A DNA stretch of 64,000 bases, taken from the NCBI GenBank assembly GCA_025462735.1, contig JAOAPC010000010.1:62001-126000 (forward strand). Direction: 5' to 3'. Shown one piece after another: positions 1-11,079 of this stretch. Both the position numbers and the translations under genes were made by a program. The notes under the pieces were generated by a model, which was not told where the DNA came from, made no database searches, and saw only the letters and a list, made by a program, of their open reading frames with translations. Position 1 is the first letter of the stretch; every line of letters starts with the position of its first letter. This DNA comes from Acidobacteriaceae bacterium (lineage in GTDB: Bacteria; Acidobacteriota; Terriglobia; Terriglobales; Acidobacteriaceae).

Positions 1-942
1 CATCTTGGGAAAGCGTGGGGCGTAGTCGCCACCGACATTAATAATGATGGTCTGATGGACTTGTTTGTCGCTAATGACACCGTGGCAAATTTTCTGTTCG
101 AGAATCGCGGAAGCGGCAAGTTCGAAGAAATCGGAGAGCCTGCGGGGGTGGCCTACAGCGCAGAGGGAAGGCCGCGGTCGGGCATGGGAGTGGATTCGGC
201 TGATTACGATCAGGACGGATGGATGGATTTGTTCGTCGCTAACGTGGACCGTGAGATGTATTCGCTGTACCGTAACAATCATGACGACAGCTTTGAGGAT
301 GCGGCCGGGGCAACAGGAATTGGAGGCGCAACCCGCCTGATGAGTGGATGGGGGTTGAAATTTTTCGACTTCGATAACGACGGTGACCTGGATTTATTTC
401 TGGCGAACGGTAACCCTGACGATCTGATTGAGCAAATCCACTCCCAGGTCAAATATCAAGAGCCACCGCTTTTATTTCGTGGAAACGGTAAAACATTTCG
501 GAACATAAGCGAGCAGAGTGGACCAATTTTCTCACAGCCGCTCTCGGCCCGCGGGATGGCGATCGGAGATTTTAATAACGACGGGGGCGTCGACGTTCTC
601 ATTTCAGTGAACAATGGCGCGCCGATTCTGCTGCGAAATAATGTTGGGGCGCAAAACCACTGGCTCGGCATTAAGCTGTTTGGCCGGAAATCGAACCCGG
701 ATGCGGTCGGCGCGCGCGTCACTTACCAAGCGCAAGACCTGAAACGAAGCCGGATGAAAGTTGGTGGGGGGAGTTATCTCTCCGACCACGATCCGCGGCT
801 CGTGCTTGGGGTCGGCAAACGCACAAAGATCGATTGGTTGGAAGTAAAGTGGCCGCTACCAGGTGGAACAACTGAACGATTTACGGACTTGCCTCTTGAT
901 CGCTACATCACAATCGTTGAAGGCCAGGGGAAATGGAAGTAA
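1..942 (+). CDS. FG-GAP/VCBS repeat protein with C-terminal ASPIC/UnbV domain (5' truncated by window edge)
   Basis: Open from base 1; repeated DxDxDGxxDLFVAN calcium-binding motifs; C-terminal '[22 protein letters not shown]...[18 protein letters not shown]' typical of ASPIC/UnbV. Confidence 0.9.
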   Translation, partial: HLGKAWGVVATDINNDGLMDLFVANDTVANFLFENRGSGKFEEIGEPAGVAYSAEGRPRSGMGVDSADYDQDGWMDLFVANVDREMYSLYRNNHDDSFEDAAGATGIGGATRLMSGWGLKFFDFDNDGDLDLFLANGNPDDLIEQIHSQVKYQEPPLLFRGNGKTFRNISEQSGPIFSQPLSARGMAIGDFNNDGGVDVLISVNNGAPILLRNNVGAQNHWLGIKLFGRKSNPDAVGARVTYQAQDLKRSRMKVGGGSYLSDHDPRLVLGVGKRTKIDWLEVKWPLPGGTTERFTDLPLDRYITIVEGQGKWK

Positions 943-2690
943 GCCGCCGGAATCTCACGACCGTATTGCTTTGCGGAAGCATGCTTCTGCTATGGCTAAA
1001 CAAAAACGCTGGGATCGCCCGAGTTCAGGCCCAGAATCCTCCGACACCGAACTCGATACAGTTCACAAACATCACTGACTCCAGTGGCATCAAGTTCGTT
1101 CATTTCAAGGGAAACAACGGCATTTCGATCAATCGGGAGGAGTTCGGCCCTGGGGTCTGCGTCGCCGATTTCGATGGCGACGGCTGGCAGGACATTTACT
1201 TCGTGAACGGCCGCGACCTCTACAATCGCGACATTTCCGTTCGCAACGCGCTTTACCACAACAACGGCGACGGCACGTTCACCGACGTCACCGAAAGGGC
1301 TGGGGTTCCCGGAACCGGATATGGCTTGGGATGCGTGTGGGGTGACTATGACAATGACGGATTCCCCGATCTTTTCGTGACGCAATACGGCCGCAACGTT
1401 CTCTACCACAACAATGGAAACGGCACATTCATCGATGTCACCGACAAGGCTGGGGTCGCGGGATTGGAGTCCGGGTCTTTCCACAGTGGCGCCACGTTCT
1501 TCGATTACGATCGCGACGGATTCCTGGACCTCTATGTCGGCAGTTACGTCGCTCTCGATCCGGACGGTCCGCGCTATTGCAATATAGGAACAGTGCGCAG
1601 CAGTTGTCCTCCGAGCGCGTACAAGGGGAGCTCAGATGCGCTTTATCACAACAATGGAGATGGGACTTTTACCAACGTCACTCGGGGCGCGAACATTTCC
1701 CAACCTCAAGGCAAGAATCTTTCCGTCGGAGCTGCGGACTACGACAACGATGGCCGGCCAGATTTGTTTGTCGCGAATGATGGCCTGGCAGCGTATCTCT
1801 ACCACAATGAGCACGGAAAGAGTTTCAAAGAGATCGCTGCACCAAGTGGAATGGCATATTCCGCGAGTGGCGGACTCATGGCCGCGATGTGCATTTCGCT
1901 CGGAGACTATGACAATGACGGCTGGCTCGATCTTTACATCTCTGATTTTCAGGGATCCTCCGATCACTTGTGGCACAACGACGCGAAAGGCAACTTCGAC
2001 GAAGTCAGCGATGAAGCCGGAATCACGGGCCCCACGCACAACGTGCTCAGCTTCGGCGGTGGATTTTTCGATTACGACAATGATGGTTGGGTCGATCTTT
2101 TCATAGCCAACGGGCACGTCTATCCCGAAATCGAGCAGGCATCGCCCGGGACCCGTTACAAACAGGTGAATTCCCTGTTCCACAATGAAGGCAATGGAAA
2201 ATTTGTCGAGACAGGAACACTGACTGGAATTTCAGCGCAGACACCTCACGCTGCGCGCGGGGTCGCATTTGCGGATTTTGATAACGATGGATTTGTGGAC
2301 GTGCTCGTGGCCAACAATGGCGATCCTCCGCTGCTGCTGCACAATGGCGGCAACGGAAATCACTTCATCAATTTCAAATTGGTTGGGACGAAAAGTAATC
2401 GGGATGCGATGGGAGCCCGCGTTCGCGTGGTTATCGGCGGAGTTTCTCAAATCCGCGAGATAGCCGGCGGCGGGAGCTATTTATCGCAGAGTGATCTACG
2501 CGCGGAGTTCGGAATCGGAAAAGCGAGAATTGTGCAAACCTTGGAAATCAGATGGCCGAGCGGCCAGACGCAAGTTTTTCACGACGTTCCTGGCGACAAG
2601 TTTTATCTTATCCAGGAAGGCCGGGACGAACTGGGTCTCCAGCATTTCGCCAGTCCCCTTGCAAGTCCCTCTGAAAACAAGCCGCGATAG
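933..2690 (+). CDS. CRTAC1-like FG-GAP repeat protein with ASPIC/UnbV domain
   Basis: 585 aa; many DYDNDGxxDLF repeats, '[18 protein letters not shown]' C-terminus; overlaps end of previous CDS by 10 nt. Confidence 0.9.
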   Translation: MEVSRRNLTTVLLCGSMLLLWLNKNAGIARVQAQNPPTPNSIQFTNITDSSGIKFVHFKGNNGISINREEFGPGVCVADFDGDGWQDIYFVNGRDLYNRDISVRNALYHNNGDGTFTDVTERAGVPGTGYGLGCVWGDYDNDGFPDLFVTQYGRNVLYHNNGNGTFIDVTDKAGVAGLESGSFHSGATFFDYDRDGFLDLYVGSYVALDPDGPRYCNIGTVRSSCPPSAYKGSSDALYHNNGDGTFTNVTRGANISQPQGKNLSVGAADYDNDGRPDLFVANDGLAAYLYHNEHGKSFKEIAAPSGMAYSASGGLMAAMCISLGDYDNDGWLDLYISDFQGSSDHLWHNDAKGNFDEVSDEAGITGPTHNVLSFGGGFFDYDNDGWVDLFIANGHVYPEIEQASPGTRYKQVNSLFHNEGNGKFVETGTLTGISAQTPHAARGVAFADFDNDGFVDVLVANNGDPPLLLHNGGNGNHFINFKLVGTKSNRDAMGARVRVVIGGVSQIREIAGGGSYLSQSDLRAEFGIGKARIVQTLEIRWPSGQTQVFHDVPGDKFYLIQEGRDELGLQHFASPLASPSENKPR

Positions 2691-2941
2691 AGTTCCCCGG
2701 TCGTATTTCGCGCTACTGGGTCATCATCTCAGGATTGGGCACCTGCTCGTCCAACGACCTATGCAAGATGGTTGCACTAATCATTTTCTGCAACACTTTT
2801 CCTAACAGCAGACGGGCAACGCACAAACCTGAGACAAGCATCTTTTGTCCGGCATAGTACAGTCTGACTCAACGGTTGTCTGTGGCGGTCGCGCCAAGTG
2901 GGCTGGGGACAGTCTATGCACTTAAAAAGAAAGGTGTTCCC

Positions 2942-5008
2942 ATGCGTCTATTGTGCTCTGGATGTAAGTCTTCTTCTGTTAGTTCGACACAATCGAAGTC
3001 GAGAAAAGTTTGCTCGGATATGCCTGGTGTGCCGATCTTCGCCGCGCTAGCGGCCGCAGTCGTGATGTTCGCAGCCGTCGCGCAGGCTCAGACGAATCCG
3101 AAACATTTTTTCTGGGCGCCGGGACAGCCCAACACTCCCAACCCTTCCTCGCTCGCCAATGACCTGATCTATCACGGCGGAAATGCCGGAGCCGGCGCAA
3201 TCGGTGTCGAAAACAAACCCGCAACGTACCTCATTTTCTGGGGTCCGGATTGGAGCAACGGGTTTAGTACAACGGATGCGCGTGGTCAGGTGTTCACCAG
3301 CCAGCAATTACAGAATTACGTAGCCTCTTTTCTCACTAATCTGGGAGGAACATCCTGGGCTGCCATTCAGACGGAGTACTGCAACAACATTCCAGCAGGA
3401 AGCACGAGTTGCGCGAATGTTGCAGGCGCGAACTACGTTACTAACCCGCGCAAGCAATTGAAGGGAGTGTGGACGGACGCTACCCCGGTTCCCGCTGACA
3501 TCGTCGCGCTCGGATTGGCAGAGAACCTGGCTGATGATCCCATCGCCCAAGAGGCAATACGAGCGTCCGCGCACTTCAATTACGATCCGCAGGCCACCTA
3601 TATCATTCTCACGCCGCCAACCACTATAGCTACCGGACAGCCGGTTTATTGCGGCTATCATACCCAGACGAGCAGCGTGAACGGATTTGGCAATCCCTAC
3701 AGGTTGCAGTATTCATTCATTCCGTTTCTGAACGCCACCTGGCCACTATTAGGCGCTGGAGGTTGCGGGATGAACTCCGTAAACGTGATCAGCGACTCAT
3801 TTGGTCACGGGGTATTCGATGGATACAGCATCGTTGTGGGCCACGAATACGCGGAGGCCGTAACGGATCCTGACAATTTCGCCTCGGACCAGGATGGCTG
3901 GAATGATGCGCAGGGCAGCGAAAATGGCGACAAATGCGCATGGACCGGATTGGCGAACGTTTCAATGAACTCGAACACCAAATTCGCAGTGCAGCCGTTG
4001 TGGAGCAACCGATCGTTCGATATGAATGGACAGGGCTGTGTGCGCTCAGCGGCAACCCATCCTCATGTGTTGCCGCCGACTGGTATTGAGCCACCTACCG
4101 TAGACATTTGCATGACGACCGGTATTTGTCCGCCGGGTGTGGCTGCAGGTCAGCCGGCGCCGGTCAACATGGCTTACTTCGGCGGCAAGGTTCAGGTGGC
4201 GCCGAAGATCTATCTCGTTCTGTGGGGCTGGGGAGAACCTGGAGCCTTTAACCACACGGGCGCCGGACTTCCGGCGAATGATCCTGACGGCGTCGCCGCA
4301 CTCATGACAAGGTTCATCGCCGCAATCGGTGGGACATCGTGGGGAGCCATCTCGACACAGTTTTACCAGTCAAATTACAATGGCACATTTTCAACTGTGG
4401 GGAATCCCAAGCAGCAGCTTGCAGGGGTCTGGCATGACGACACCACGCCAATCCATGACAACCTGAGCCCGCTGGATCTGGCGCAAGAAGCGGCGCGAGG
4501 GGCGCAGCACTTTGCCCTCGCTAATCTGACGAACGCCAATGTCGTGGTGGCGACACCGCAGATGTATAACGATGCGGGCTTCAATCAGAACTCGTACTGC
4601 GCATGGCACGACTACACCACACCGATTTCATATCCGGGAGTGACCACAGGCATGGCCTTCACCAACATGCCTTACGTGCTCAACGCTGGAGGTGGATGCG
4701 GCAAGGACTTCGTGAATCCTGCGCCGGCAGGCGATCACGATGGCGTCACAATGGTGCTCGGGCACGAGATCGCCGAGACCCTCACCGACCCGGGGGCGGA
4801 ATCGTCTGCCGGTCAAGTCCAGTACGGCGCCTGGTTTGACTACCAGGGCTGGGAGAACGGCGACAAATGCGCATGGGTGGGCGATGGGCTGCAGGTCCCG
4901 GGCTCGCCATTCAACATGGTCGGCAACGACGGAAAGACGTACCCAGTCCAGGCGTTGTGGAGCAATCAGTCGCTAAATGGCGTCGGGTATTGCTCGCAAG
5001 GAAAGTAA
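2942..5008 (+). CDS. Secreted protein with two tandem copies of a domain carrying HE(Y/I)AE(A/T)xTDP; EXORDIUM/metalloprotease-like
   Basis: ATG at 2942 after GAAAGG-type RBS; signal-like hydrophobic segment; 'GHEYAEAVTDP...NGDKCAW...VQPLWSN' and 'GHEIAETLTDP...NGDKCAW...VQALWSN' repeated. Confidence 0.75.
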   Translation: MRLLCSGCKSSSVSSTQSKSRKVCSDMPGVPIFAALAAAVVMFAAVAQAQTNPKHFFWAPGQPNTPNPSSLANDLIYHGGNAGAGAIGVENKPATYLIFWGPDWSNGFSTTDARGQVFTSQQLQNYVASFLTNLGGTSWAAIQTEYCNNIPAGSTSCANVAGANYVTNPRKQLKGVWTDATPVPADIVALGLAENLADDPIAQEAIRASAHFNYDPQATYIILTPPTTIATGQPVYCGYHTQTSSVNGFGNPYRLQYSFIPFLNATWPLLGAGGCGMNSVNVISDSFGHGVFDGYSIVVGHEYAEAVTDPDNFASDQDGWNDAQGSENGDKCAWTGLANVSMNSNTKFAVQPLWSNRSFDMNGQGCVRSAATHPHVLPPTGIEPPTVDICMTTGICPPGVAAGQPAPVNMAYFGGKVQVAPKIYLVLWGWGEPGAFNHTGAGLPANDPDGVAALMTRFIAAIGGTSWGAISTQFYQSNYNGTFSTVGNPKQQLAGVWHDDTTPIHDNLSPLDLAQEAARGAQHFALANLTNANVVVATPQMYNDAGFNQNSYCAWHDYTTPISYPGVTTGMAFTNMPYVLNAGGGCGKDFVNPAPAGDHDGVTMVLGHEIAETLTDPGAESSAGQVQYGAWFDYQGWENGDKCAWVGDGLQVPGSPFNMVGNDGKTYPVQALWSNQSLNGVGYCSQGK

Positions 5009-5145
5009 ACGTAACAGTCACTCAAGGGCGATAAAACGCACCTCGTCGAGGGGTCGAAAGATTCCTCGACGATTTTTTCTGCGTATGTCTGGCAAACGAG
5101 ATCCAGGCCCCGCGGCTACCCTGTATATATGGGAGCGAACTGCCC

Positions 5146-6087
5146 CTATCTCTCAAGCGCAGCGCGGTCCCAGTTGCCAAATGTTGCCGCAGCTTCATAA
5201 GTGGTTTGGCAAAAATCGAGCAGCGCAGTGACGGGCGACTTGGCGTTGCGGACGTCGTCGTACATGAGGAGGAATTCGCCTAGTTTGTTGTAAGAAGCGG
5301 TGTCCGGCCGGACCGTTGCTTCCTTAAATCCCTGCGGCTCGGGAGCTGCATAGGAATAGAACGCCGCGCCGTGGACTTCGCCGCCGCCAGGCCAGAATCC
5401 GACGCTGCTCACTTCGTGCGAATAAGCTTCCCGAGTCATTGCATCGGCTCCGGGCCGTTCCGGTGCACGGCGGCCTGAAAACCGGCTGACTGCAAGATCG
5501 AAGCTTCCCCAGAAAAAATGTACTGGGCTGGATTTGCCGATGAACTTAGCCCTGAACTGGTTGAAGACCGCATCCGCAGACAACAGGATGCGCCAGAATT
5601 TCTCTACAGATGCGCGATCATACGACGCGGGTACGGTGTCCTGATCGAAGGGAATTGGATTGGCAATTTCAACCGGCATTCTCCAGATTTTGACTTCGAT
5701 GTCCGCCGATCGAAGCAGTTCCATGAATTGCTTATAGAACTCGGCCACGGAACGTGGGCCTAACGGGAGGGTTTTGATCAGTCCATCATTTGTTTCGAGC
5801 ACGAGCTGATGCTGTATGAAGTCAAACCAAAGCTCGAATGCTCTGTCACCGTAAGGAATGCGGGATGTGGTCAAGCCACGAGCGGTTACGTACAACGGAA
5901 CATTCCACCAGTGGTTCACAAGCGGCGTCAGAGCAAGCCGCACCTTACCAACCATTTGAGTCCACATATGGAGGGTGGCATAGGTGTCTTTCCAGGAGTC
6001 GAGCGGCAGGGCAGGCCAACATTCCGGTTGATCGGCGTTAACCATGGCGAAGCTCTTCGGTTGGGTCGGTGATAGGTGCACTGCCAT
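5146..6087 (-). CDS. DUF5996 family protein
   Basis: 313 aa; 'WPALPLDSWKDTYATLHMWTQMVGKVRLALTPLVNHWWNVPLYVTARGLTTSRIPYG' matches the family as I know it. Confidence 0.75.
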   Translation of the reverse strand: MAVHLSPTQPKSFAMVNADQPECWPALPLDSWKDTYATLHMWTQMVGKVRLALTPLVNHWWNVPLYVTARGLTTSRIPYGDRAFELWFDFIQHQLVLETNDGLIKTLPLGPRSVAEFYKQFMELLRSADIEVKIWRMPVEIANPIPFDQDTVPASYDRASVEKFWRILLSADAVFNQFRAKFIGKSSPVHFFWGSFDLAVSRFSGRRAPERPGADAMTREAYSHEVSSVGFWPGGGEVHGAAFYSYAAPEPQGFKEATVRPDTASYNKLGEFLLMYDDVRNAKSPVTALLDFCQTTYEAAATFGNWDRAALER

Positions 6088-6089
6088 GC

Positions 6090-6803
6090 TCAGCTTTCGC
6101 CGTAGACTGGAATAGCTGCGCCATGAACGACTCGAGCATCGTCACTGCACAAGAACAGGATAACGCGTGCGATCTCCTCAGGCTTCGGCCACTTGCTAAA
6201 ATCTGCCCCAGGCATTGCCTTCCTGTTTATTTCGGTATCGATGATGCTGGGCAGAATCGAGTTGACGCGCACGCCGCTTCCCTTCACGTCCGCAGCCAGC
6301 GAATCCATCATCGCGACTGCCGCGGCCTTTGAAGCTGCGTAAGCAGCTGCGCCAGCCGAGTGATCCAGCGCCGCCTTAGCAGCAACATTTACAATCGCGC
6401 CGCTTCCCTGCTTGAGCATCACAGGCACCACGGCGCGGGACAACACAAAACCCGAACGCAGATTCAGTGTGAGCATCTGGTCAAAAACTTTGGTATCCAT
6501 TTGCCAAAGCTTCACTCCGCCAGCATACGCTCCGACAGCGTTCACCAGACAATCCAGGCGCCCGTGTTCCACAATAATGCCTTGAACGAATTGTTGAACC
6601 GCAGTTTCGTCAGTGACGTCGACGTTTTGTCCGACGAGCCTGGAGGCATTCTCGCCGGCCATCTTCGTTAGCACCTGGAATTCCTGAGCTCGCCGATAAG
6701 TGACGAACACTTTGGAACCTTGTTCCAGAAAGGCCAAACTGACCGCGCGACCGAGTCCACCTGTGCCACCAGCGACCAGCGCGACTTTGCTCTTAAGCGT
6801 CAT
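6090..6803 (-). CDS. SDR family oxidoreductase
   Basis: Start taken at MTLKSK; 'VALVAGGTGGLGRAVSLAFLEQG' Rossmann motif and YAASKAA. Confidence 0.9.
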   Translation of the reverse strand: MTLKSKVALVAGGTGGLGRAVSLAFLEQGSKVFVTYRRAQEFQVLTKMAGENASRLVGQNVDVTDETAVQQFVQGIIVEHGRLDCLVNAVGAYAGGVKLWQMDTKVFDQMLTLNLRSGFVLSRAVVPVMLKQGSGAIVNVAAKAALDHSAGAAAYAASKAAAVAMMDSLAADVKGSGVRVNSILPSIIDTEINRKAMPGADFSKWPKPEEIARVILFLCSDDARVVHGAAIPVYGES

Positions 6804-6870
6804 TATTAGAGTACCTCTTATAAGGGTCACAACCGCCGGGAAGCAAAGCCGCACAGGTCACTCTACGCAG

Positions 6871-7773
6871 TTAGCGTTTTATGAACGTTCCCTCTTGCAG
6901 CTCCTCGAATGCCGTCCGCAGCTGCTCCTGCGTATTCATCACGATAGGCCCATACCACGCCACCGGCTCTTCAATCGGCTTGCCCGAGACTAACAGGAAC
7001 CTAATCCCTTCGGGGCCCGCTTGCACGACGATCTCATCACCGCGGTCGAACAGAACCAAAGAATGATTCCTGGCGTCGTACTCGGGCGGAGCCTCAGGCT
7101 TTGCCACCTGCTCGGTCAGGACCGCGAGTGGATCAGACGCATCCCGGAAGGTGCCGGAGCCAGCAAAGACGTAAGCAAAAGCGTTTCGAGTGGTCTCGAT
7201 TTTCAGGCGCTTTTTCTGACCCGGTGGAACTGAGATATCCAGATAGTTCGGGTCGGCAGCAACACCTTCCACCGGACCTCTCTTACCCCAGAACTCGCCA
7301 GATACGATTCGAACCCGCGTCCCGTCATCATCAGTGACTTCCGGAATCGCGCTGGCAGGAATGTCCTGATAGCGCGGATCGGTCATCTTCAGATTCGACG
7401 GCAAGTTGGCCCATAGTTGGAACCCATGCATGCGGCCCTGCTGGTCACCTTTGGGCATTTCCTGGTGCAGAATGCCACTACCCGCGGTCATCCATTGGAC
7501 GTCACCGGCGCCCATTTTGCCCTTGTTGCCCAAGCTGTCACCATGCTCGACCGAGCCGGCGAGTACGTAGGTGATGGTCTCGATCCCGCGGTGCGGATGC
7601 CACGGAAACCCTGCCAGATAATCTTCCGGATGGTCATTGCGAAAATCATCCAGCAAAAGGAAGGGATCGAATTCCTTGGTCTTGCCGAAACCGAAGGCGC
7701 GCTGCAATTTTACGCCGGCGCCTTCGAGCGTGGGTTTCGTTTGTATGATTTGTTTAACTGGTCGGAGCGACAT
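6871..7773 (-). CDS. Pirin family protein
   Basis: 'HPHRGIETITYVLAGSVEHGDSLGNKGKMGAGDVQWMTAGSGILHQEMP' pirin N-terminal cupin. Confidence 0.95.
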   Translation of the reverse strand: MSLRPVKQIIQTKPTLEGAGVKLQRAFGFGKTKEFDPFLLLDDFRNDHPEDYLAGFPWHPHRGIETITYVLAGSVEHGDSLGNKGKMGAGDVQWMTAGSGILHQEMPKGDQQGRMHGFQLWANLPSNLKMTDPRYQDIPASAIPEVTDDDGTRVRIVSGEFWGKRGPVEGVAADPNYLDISVPPGQKKRLKIETTRNAFAYVFAGSGTFRDASDPLAVLTEQVAKPEAPPEYDARNHSLVLFDRGDEIVVQAGPEGIRFLLVSGKPIEEPVAWYGPIVMNTQEQLRTAFEELQEGTFIKR

Positions 7774-7828
7774 AAGTTCCTCCTTCTAGCCGCGCACATA
7801 ATTTCGATGTGTGCCTGCGGCGAACGAT

Positions 7829-8386
7829 TCAAGCCTTCACGAACTGAACATCCAGCGTGATGGTGACTTCGTCTCCGACGAGGATGCCGCCAGTTTCAAG
7901 CGCGGCGTTCCAGGTCAGGCCGAAGTCTTTGCGATTGATCTTTGTAGTTGCCGAGAGTCCCAGGCGAGTGTTGCCCCAGGGATCTTTGGCTGGCGGAGTC
8001 GGCCCTTCCACCGCGAACTCCACGGTGCGAGTAACTCCGCGGATAGTAAGGTCGCCGGTGACAGCTAATTCTCCATCCCCTGTCCTTTTTATCCGAGTCG
8101 ATTTGAACGCAAGAGTCGGATGCTGTTCAACATGGAAGAAATCAGCGCTCTTTAAATGGGTATCGCGTTGATCGTCCCGGGTGTTGAGCGAGCCCGCTTC
8201 TATCGATGCCTCGATGTGAGACTTGGTCGAATCGCTCTCATCAAGATTCAGGACTCCGCTGACTTTGGCGAATTGTCCTTTCACGTTCGAGATCATCATG
8301 TGCTTAACTTTGAACTCGGCCACGGAATGCGCCGGGTCAATGTTCCAGGTGCTTACGGCAGTTTGTGGTGTAGCTAATGTGCTCAT
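7829..8386 (-). CDS. YceI family protein
   Basis: 'WNIDPAHSVAEFKVKHMMISNVKGQFAKVSG...TGDLTIRGVTRTVEFAVE'. Confidence 0.95.
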   Translation of the reverse strand: MSTLATPQTAVSTWNIDPAHSVAEFKVKHMMISNVKGQFAKVSGVLNLDESDSTKSHIEASIEAGSLNTRDDQRDTHLKSADFFHVEQHPTLAFKSTRIKRTGDGELAVTGDLTIRGVTRTVEFAVEGPTPPAKDPWGNTRLGLSATTKINRKDFGLTWNAALETGGILVGDEVTITLDVQFVKA

Positions 8387-8477
8387 TTTGTTGTCCTTTC
8401 TTTCGATCTCTTCTTTCGGTCTGTGTATTTGATGCGTTTCGACGATATTCGTTGCAACGACTTTATCTAACAAAAAA

Positions 8478-8942
8478 TCAGGCCGCATGGCTGCGCGAAT
8501 CGCGTAGCAATTCGGTCAGCACCCGCAGGCGCTCCCGACCTAAATGCCCCAATTGATCGCGATGGGTTTGCTGGACAGGCTCATCCAGCCGGGCTAGAAG
8601 CTTCAATCCCTCCGGTGTAATCCTGGTCATGACCATCCGCCGGTCCTTGGTTTCGCGGGAACGCGAGATCAGGCCGCGCTTCTCCAGGCGATCAAGCAAG
8701 CGCGTAATATCGGGATCGCGTGTAATCATGCGGTTGCCGATCTCGCCGCACGGCAGTCCGTCGGGAGCGCCGCGCAGGATCCGTAACACGTTGTACTGGT
8801 TCGACGAAAGCTCCTCGGCTTTCAGCACCTGCGCCGGACGCCTCGACAGCATGTCGGAAGTGCGAAGCAAATCCAGGAACAATGCCTCCTCGGGAGAAGG
8901 CGCATGCCGTGATTTGTTTGCAGGTTGGATCTTAGCTTTCAT
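8478..8942 (-). CDS. MarR family transcriptional regulator
   Basis: 'LSSNQYNVLRILRGAPDGLPCGEIGNRMITRDPDITRLLDRLEKRGLISRSRETKDRRMVMTRITPEG'. Confidence 0.92.
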   Translation of the reverse strand: MKAKIQPANKSRHAPSPEEALFLDLLRTSDMLSRRPAQVLKAEELSSNQYNVLRILRGAPDGLPCGEIGNRMITRDPDITRLLDRLEKRGLISRSRETKDRRMVMTRITPEGLKLLARLDEPVQQTHRDQLGHLGRERLRVLTELLRDSRSHAA

Positions 8943-9155
8943 GCTGCGACTAGTTTAGTCGTTATAACGACTATTGTCAATACGTCTATGTCCAATGTTT
9001 TCAGCGCCTGCCGACAGGTCGCTGGCTGGCCAGACACAACTGCTGCGATCAGCAGCATCCTCTGTTGTGTTTTACGGACTGGGTTTTACAAGCTGTCAAC
9101 AATCCACAATAACGGCCAAGCTATAATCATTTCAGCACCGGATTTAGGAGTCTTC

Positions 9156-10100
9156 ATGGCCCTGCAGAAAACCGACAAGATTTGGCACAAAGGAAAACTG
9201 ATTCGCTGGGAAGATGCGACGGTCCACGTAATGGCGCACGTGATCCATTACGGGTCCTCGGTTTTCGAGGGGGTTCGTTGCTACGCTCCTCCGTCGGGGC
9301 CAGCAATCTTCCGCGCTCAGGAGCACATTCAGCGTTTGCTGGATTCGGCCAAAATTTATCGCATGGATGTGGGCTTCGGATGCGAGGAACTCGTCACCGC
9401 CATGACCGATCTGGTGCGGGCAAATGGCATTTGGCCCTGCTACCTTCGCCCAATCGCGTTTCGCGGCTACGGGGATGCCGGCGTGACTCCGGTGAATTGC
9501 CCCGTCGAGGTTTACGTCGTGAACTACCCTTGGGGCAAGTATCTGACGCAGGATGATTCCGGCGTGGATGTGTGTGTCTCCTCGTGGACACGAATCGCCC
9601 CCAATACTCTGCCGGCACTGGCTAAGGCGGGCGCGAATTACATGAACTCGCAACTGATCCGCATGGAGGCCACGACCAACGGCTACGCGGAGGGAATTGC
9701 CCTCGACGCGAACGGTTACGTCAGCGAAGGCTCGGGCGAAAACGTATTTATTGTCCGCAACGGCGTTCTCCAAACCGCGCCCCTGGGAAACTCAGTATTG
9801 CCGGGCATTACGCGTGACTCTATTCTTAAGCTGGCGCGGGACTTGGGAATTCCAGTGGCCGAGGCCGGTATCCCTCGCGAAATGTTGTACATCGCCGACG
9901 AGGCTTTTTTTACTGGCACAGCCGCCGAGGTAACGCCGATTCGTTCCGTCGATCGCATTCCGGTGGGCAAAGGCGATGTTGGGCCGATTACCAGAGCCTT
10001 GCAGCGCGAGTTCTTTGGAATCGTGCACGGCACGCAGCCTGACCGTTTCCACTGGCTGACTCCCGTACCAGTCGGAAGCAAGCAGCCGGTCGGGGTTTGA
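9156..10100 (+). CDS. ilvE: Branched-chain amino acid aminotransferase
   Basis: ATG at 9156 after GGAG; 'IRWEDATVHVMAHVIHYGSSVFEGVRCY...EGSGENVFIVRNGVLQTAP'. Confidence 0.95.
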   Translation: MALQKTDKIWHKGKLIRWEDATVHVMAHVIHYGSSVFEGVRCYAPPSGPAIFRAQEHIQRLLDSAKIYRMDVGFGCEELVTAMTDLVRANGIWPCYLRPIAFRGYGDAGVTPVNCPVEVYVVNYPWGKYLTQDDSGVDVCVSSWTRIAPNTLPALAKAGANYMNSQLIRMEATTNGYAEGIALDANGYVSEGSGENVFIVRNGVLQTAPLGNSVLPGITRDSILKLARDLGIPVAEAGIPREMLYIADEAFFTGTAAEVTPIRSVDRIPVGKGDVGPITRALQREFFGIVHGTQPDRFHWLTPVPVGSKQPVGV

Positions 10101-10207
10101 GATCGATCGTTTGTGACAGGCGTCGACAGATAGTTATATGATCACGAGGATCCGCTGTAGCGGGTCCTTTTCTTGCGTCTTCTTCTTGCGTCCTCCCGGA
10201 GACTTTC

Positions 10208-10582
10208 ATGGAAGAGCGTATACGTTTTGTCACCCACAAATACAGAAAGGTCCTGCTGGTTGATCTTTCGAATTGCACGCCGGATGAAGTGGGAAAACTC
10301 TGCCGTCTGGTCCCCAGCTATGTGACCGCCGAACCTCGCGGTTCCCTGCTGCTGCTCGCCGATTTCAGCGGAGCCAAATTCGACAAGGCCGCCGTCGCCA
10401 GTCTTAAAGAAGGCACCGTATATGACCGTCCGCATTTGAAGCGCTCGGCGTGGGTGGGAACCGAAACCCTGGCGAAGGTCTTCTACGAGAACATTAAGAC
10501 CTTCTCGCAGCGGGAATTACCCACCTTCAAGACGCGGGAGGAAGCATTGGATTGGTTGGTGGAGGAGTCTCCGGCAGCATAA
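10208..10582 (+). CDS. Conserved hypothetical protein (124 aa)
   Basis: Complete ORF with upstream GGAG; 'RKVLLVDLSNCTPDEVGKLCRLVPSYVTAEPRGSLLLLADFSGAKFD'. Confidence 0.75.
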   Translation: MEERIRFVTHKYRKVLLVDLSNCTPDEVGKLCRLVPSYVTAEPRGSLLLLADFSGAKFDKAAVASLKEGTVYDRPHLKRSAWVGTETLAKVFYENIKTFSQRELPTFKTREEALDWLVEESPAA

Positions 10583-10723
10583 AGCAGTCATTCTGAAATA
10601 CCTGACAATCATGCAGATCCGCTTGATGGGCGGTTGTCTGAGCACACTCTGCTACAACTCGCTTCGGTTGACCCGGTCGTCCTCTCCCCCTAAAATCAGA
10701 ACACCGCCTGATTTTCGCCTTGG

Positions 10724-10797
10724 TGCCCCCTCGTTCAACGGCAGGACAGCAGATTCTGGATCTGCTTATCGGGGTTCGAATCCCTGGGGGGCAACCA
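10724..10797 (+). tRNA. tRNA-Gln (CUG), CCA encoded
   Basis: Acceptor TGCCCCC/GGGGGCA, anticodon arm GCAGA-TTCTGGA-TCTGC (anticodon CTG), T loop TTCGAAT, terminal ACCA. Confidence 0.95.
10750..10797 (+). repeat. attL (3' part of tRNA-Gln)
   Basis: CAGATTCTGGATCTGCTTATCGGGGTTCGAATCCCTGGGGGGCAACCA; first 41 nt identical to 33501-33541. Confidence 0.92.
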
Positions 10798-10840
10798 ATA
10801 TTCATGCTGGTTTCCTGGATGCCACCTCCGAAACTCTCCC

Positions 10841-10862
10841 CTGTGTCCGTACCGTGTCCGTA
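10841..10862 (+). repeat. Tandem GTGTCCGTAC-type direct repeat, left end; candidate integrase arm site
   Basis: CTGTGTCCGTACCGTGTCCGT; near-identical string at 33356. Confidence 0.6.
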
Positions 10863-11079
10863 AATTGTGGCGCTTCATATACCGATGATCACGGCTCGAG
10901 GATATGAAAGTTTCATGGAAAAGGGCTCGCAGGGGAGTGCCTGGATTAGTGAATACCTCCAATGCAAGTTCCGCCGAATTCCTACTGCACGCACCGAGGA
11001 GGTTGGAAAGCGGCGGAAAGATTGCGGCTGAAAGCATTCCAATACGCCGGACAGTTAAAACAGAGCTGAGTCACTTCGA

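Noticed and set aside
996-2183. Long minus-strand ORFs (996-1484, 1632-2183) opposite the ASPIC/UnbV gene
   Set aside because: Valine/isoleucine-rich shadow translations of the GAC-AAY-GAC repeats; no independent support.
9144-9773. 209-aa minus-strand ORF opposite ilvE
   Set aside because: Shadow ORF over a clear aminotransferase gene.
10527-11037. ORFs 10527-10805(-) and 10735-11037(-) ('PPRDSNPDKQIQNLLSCR', 'PPGIRTPISRSRICC')
   Set aside because: Antisense translations of the tRNA-Gln; a familiar false-ORF pattern over tRNA genes.
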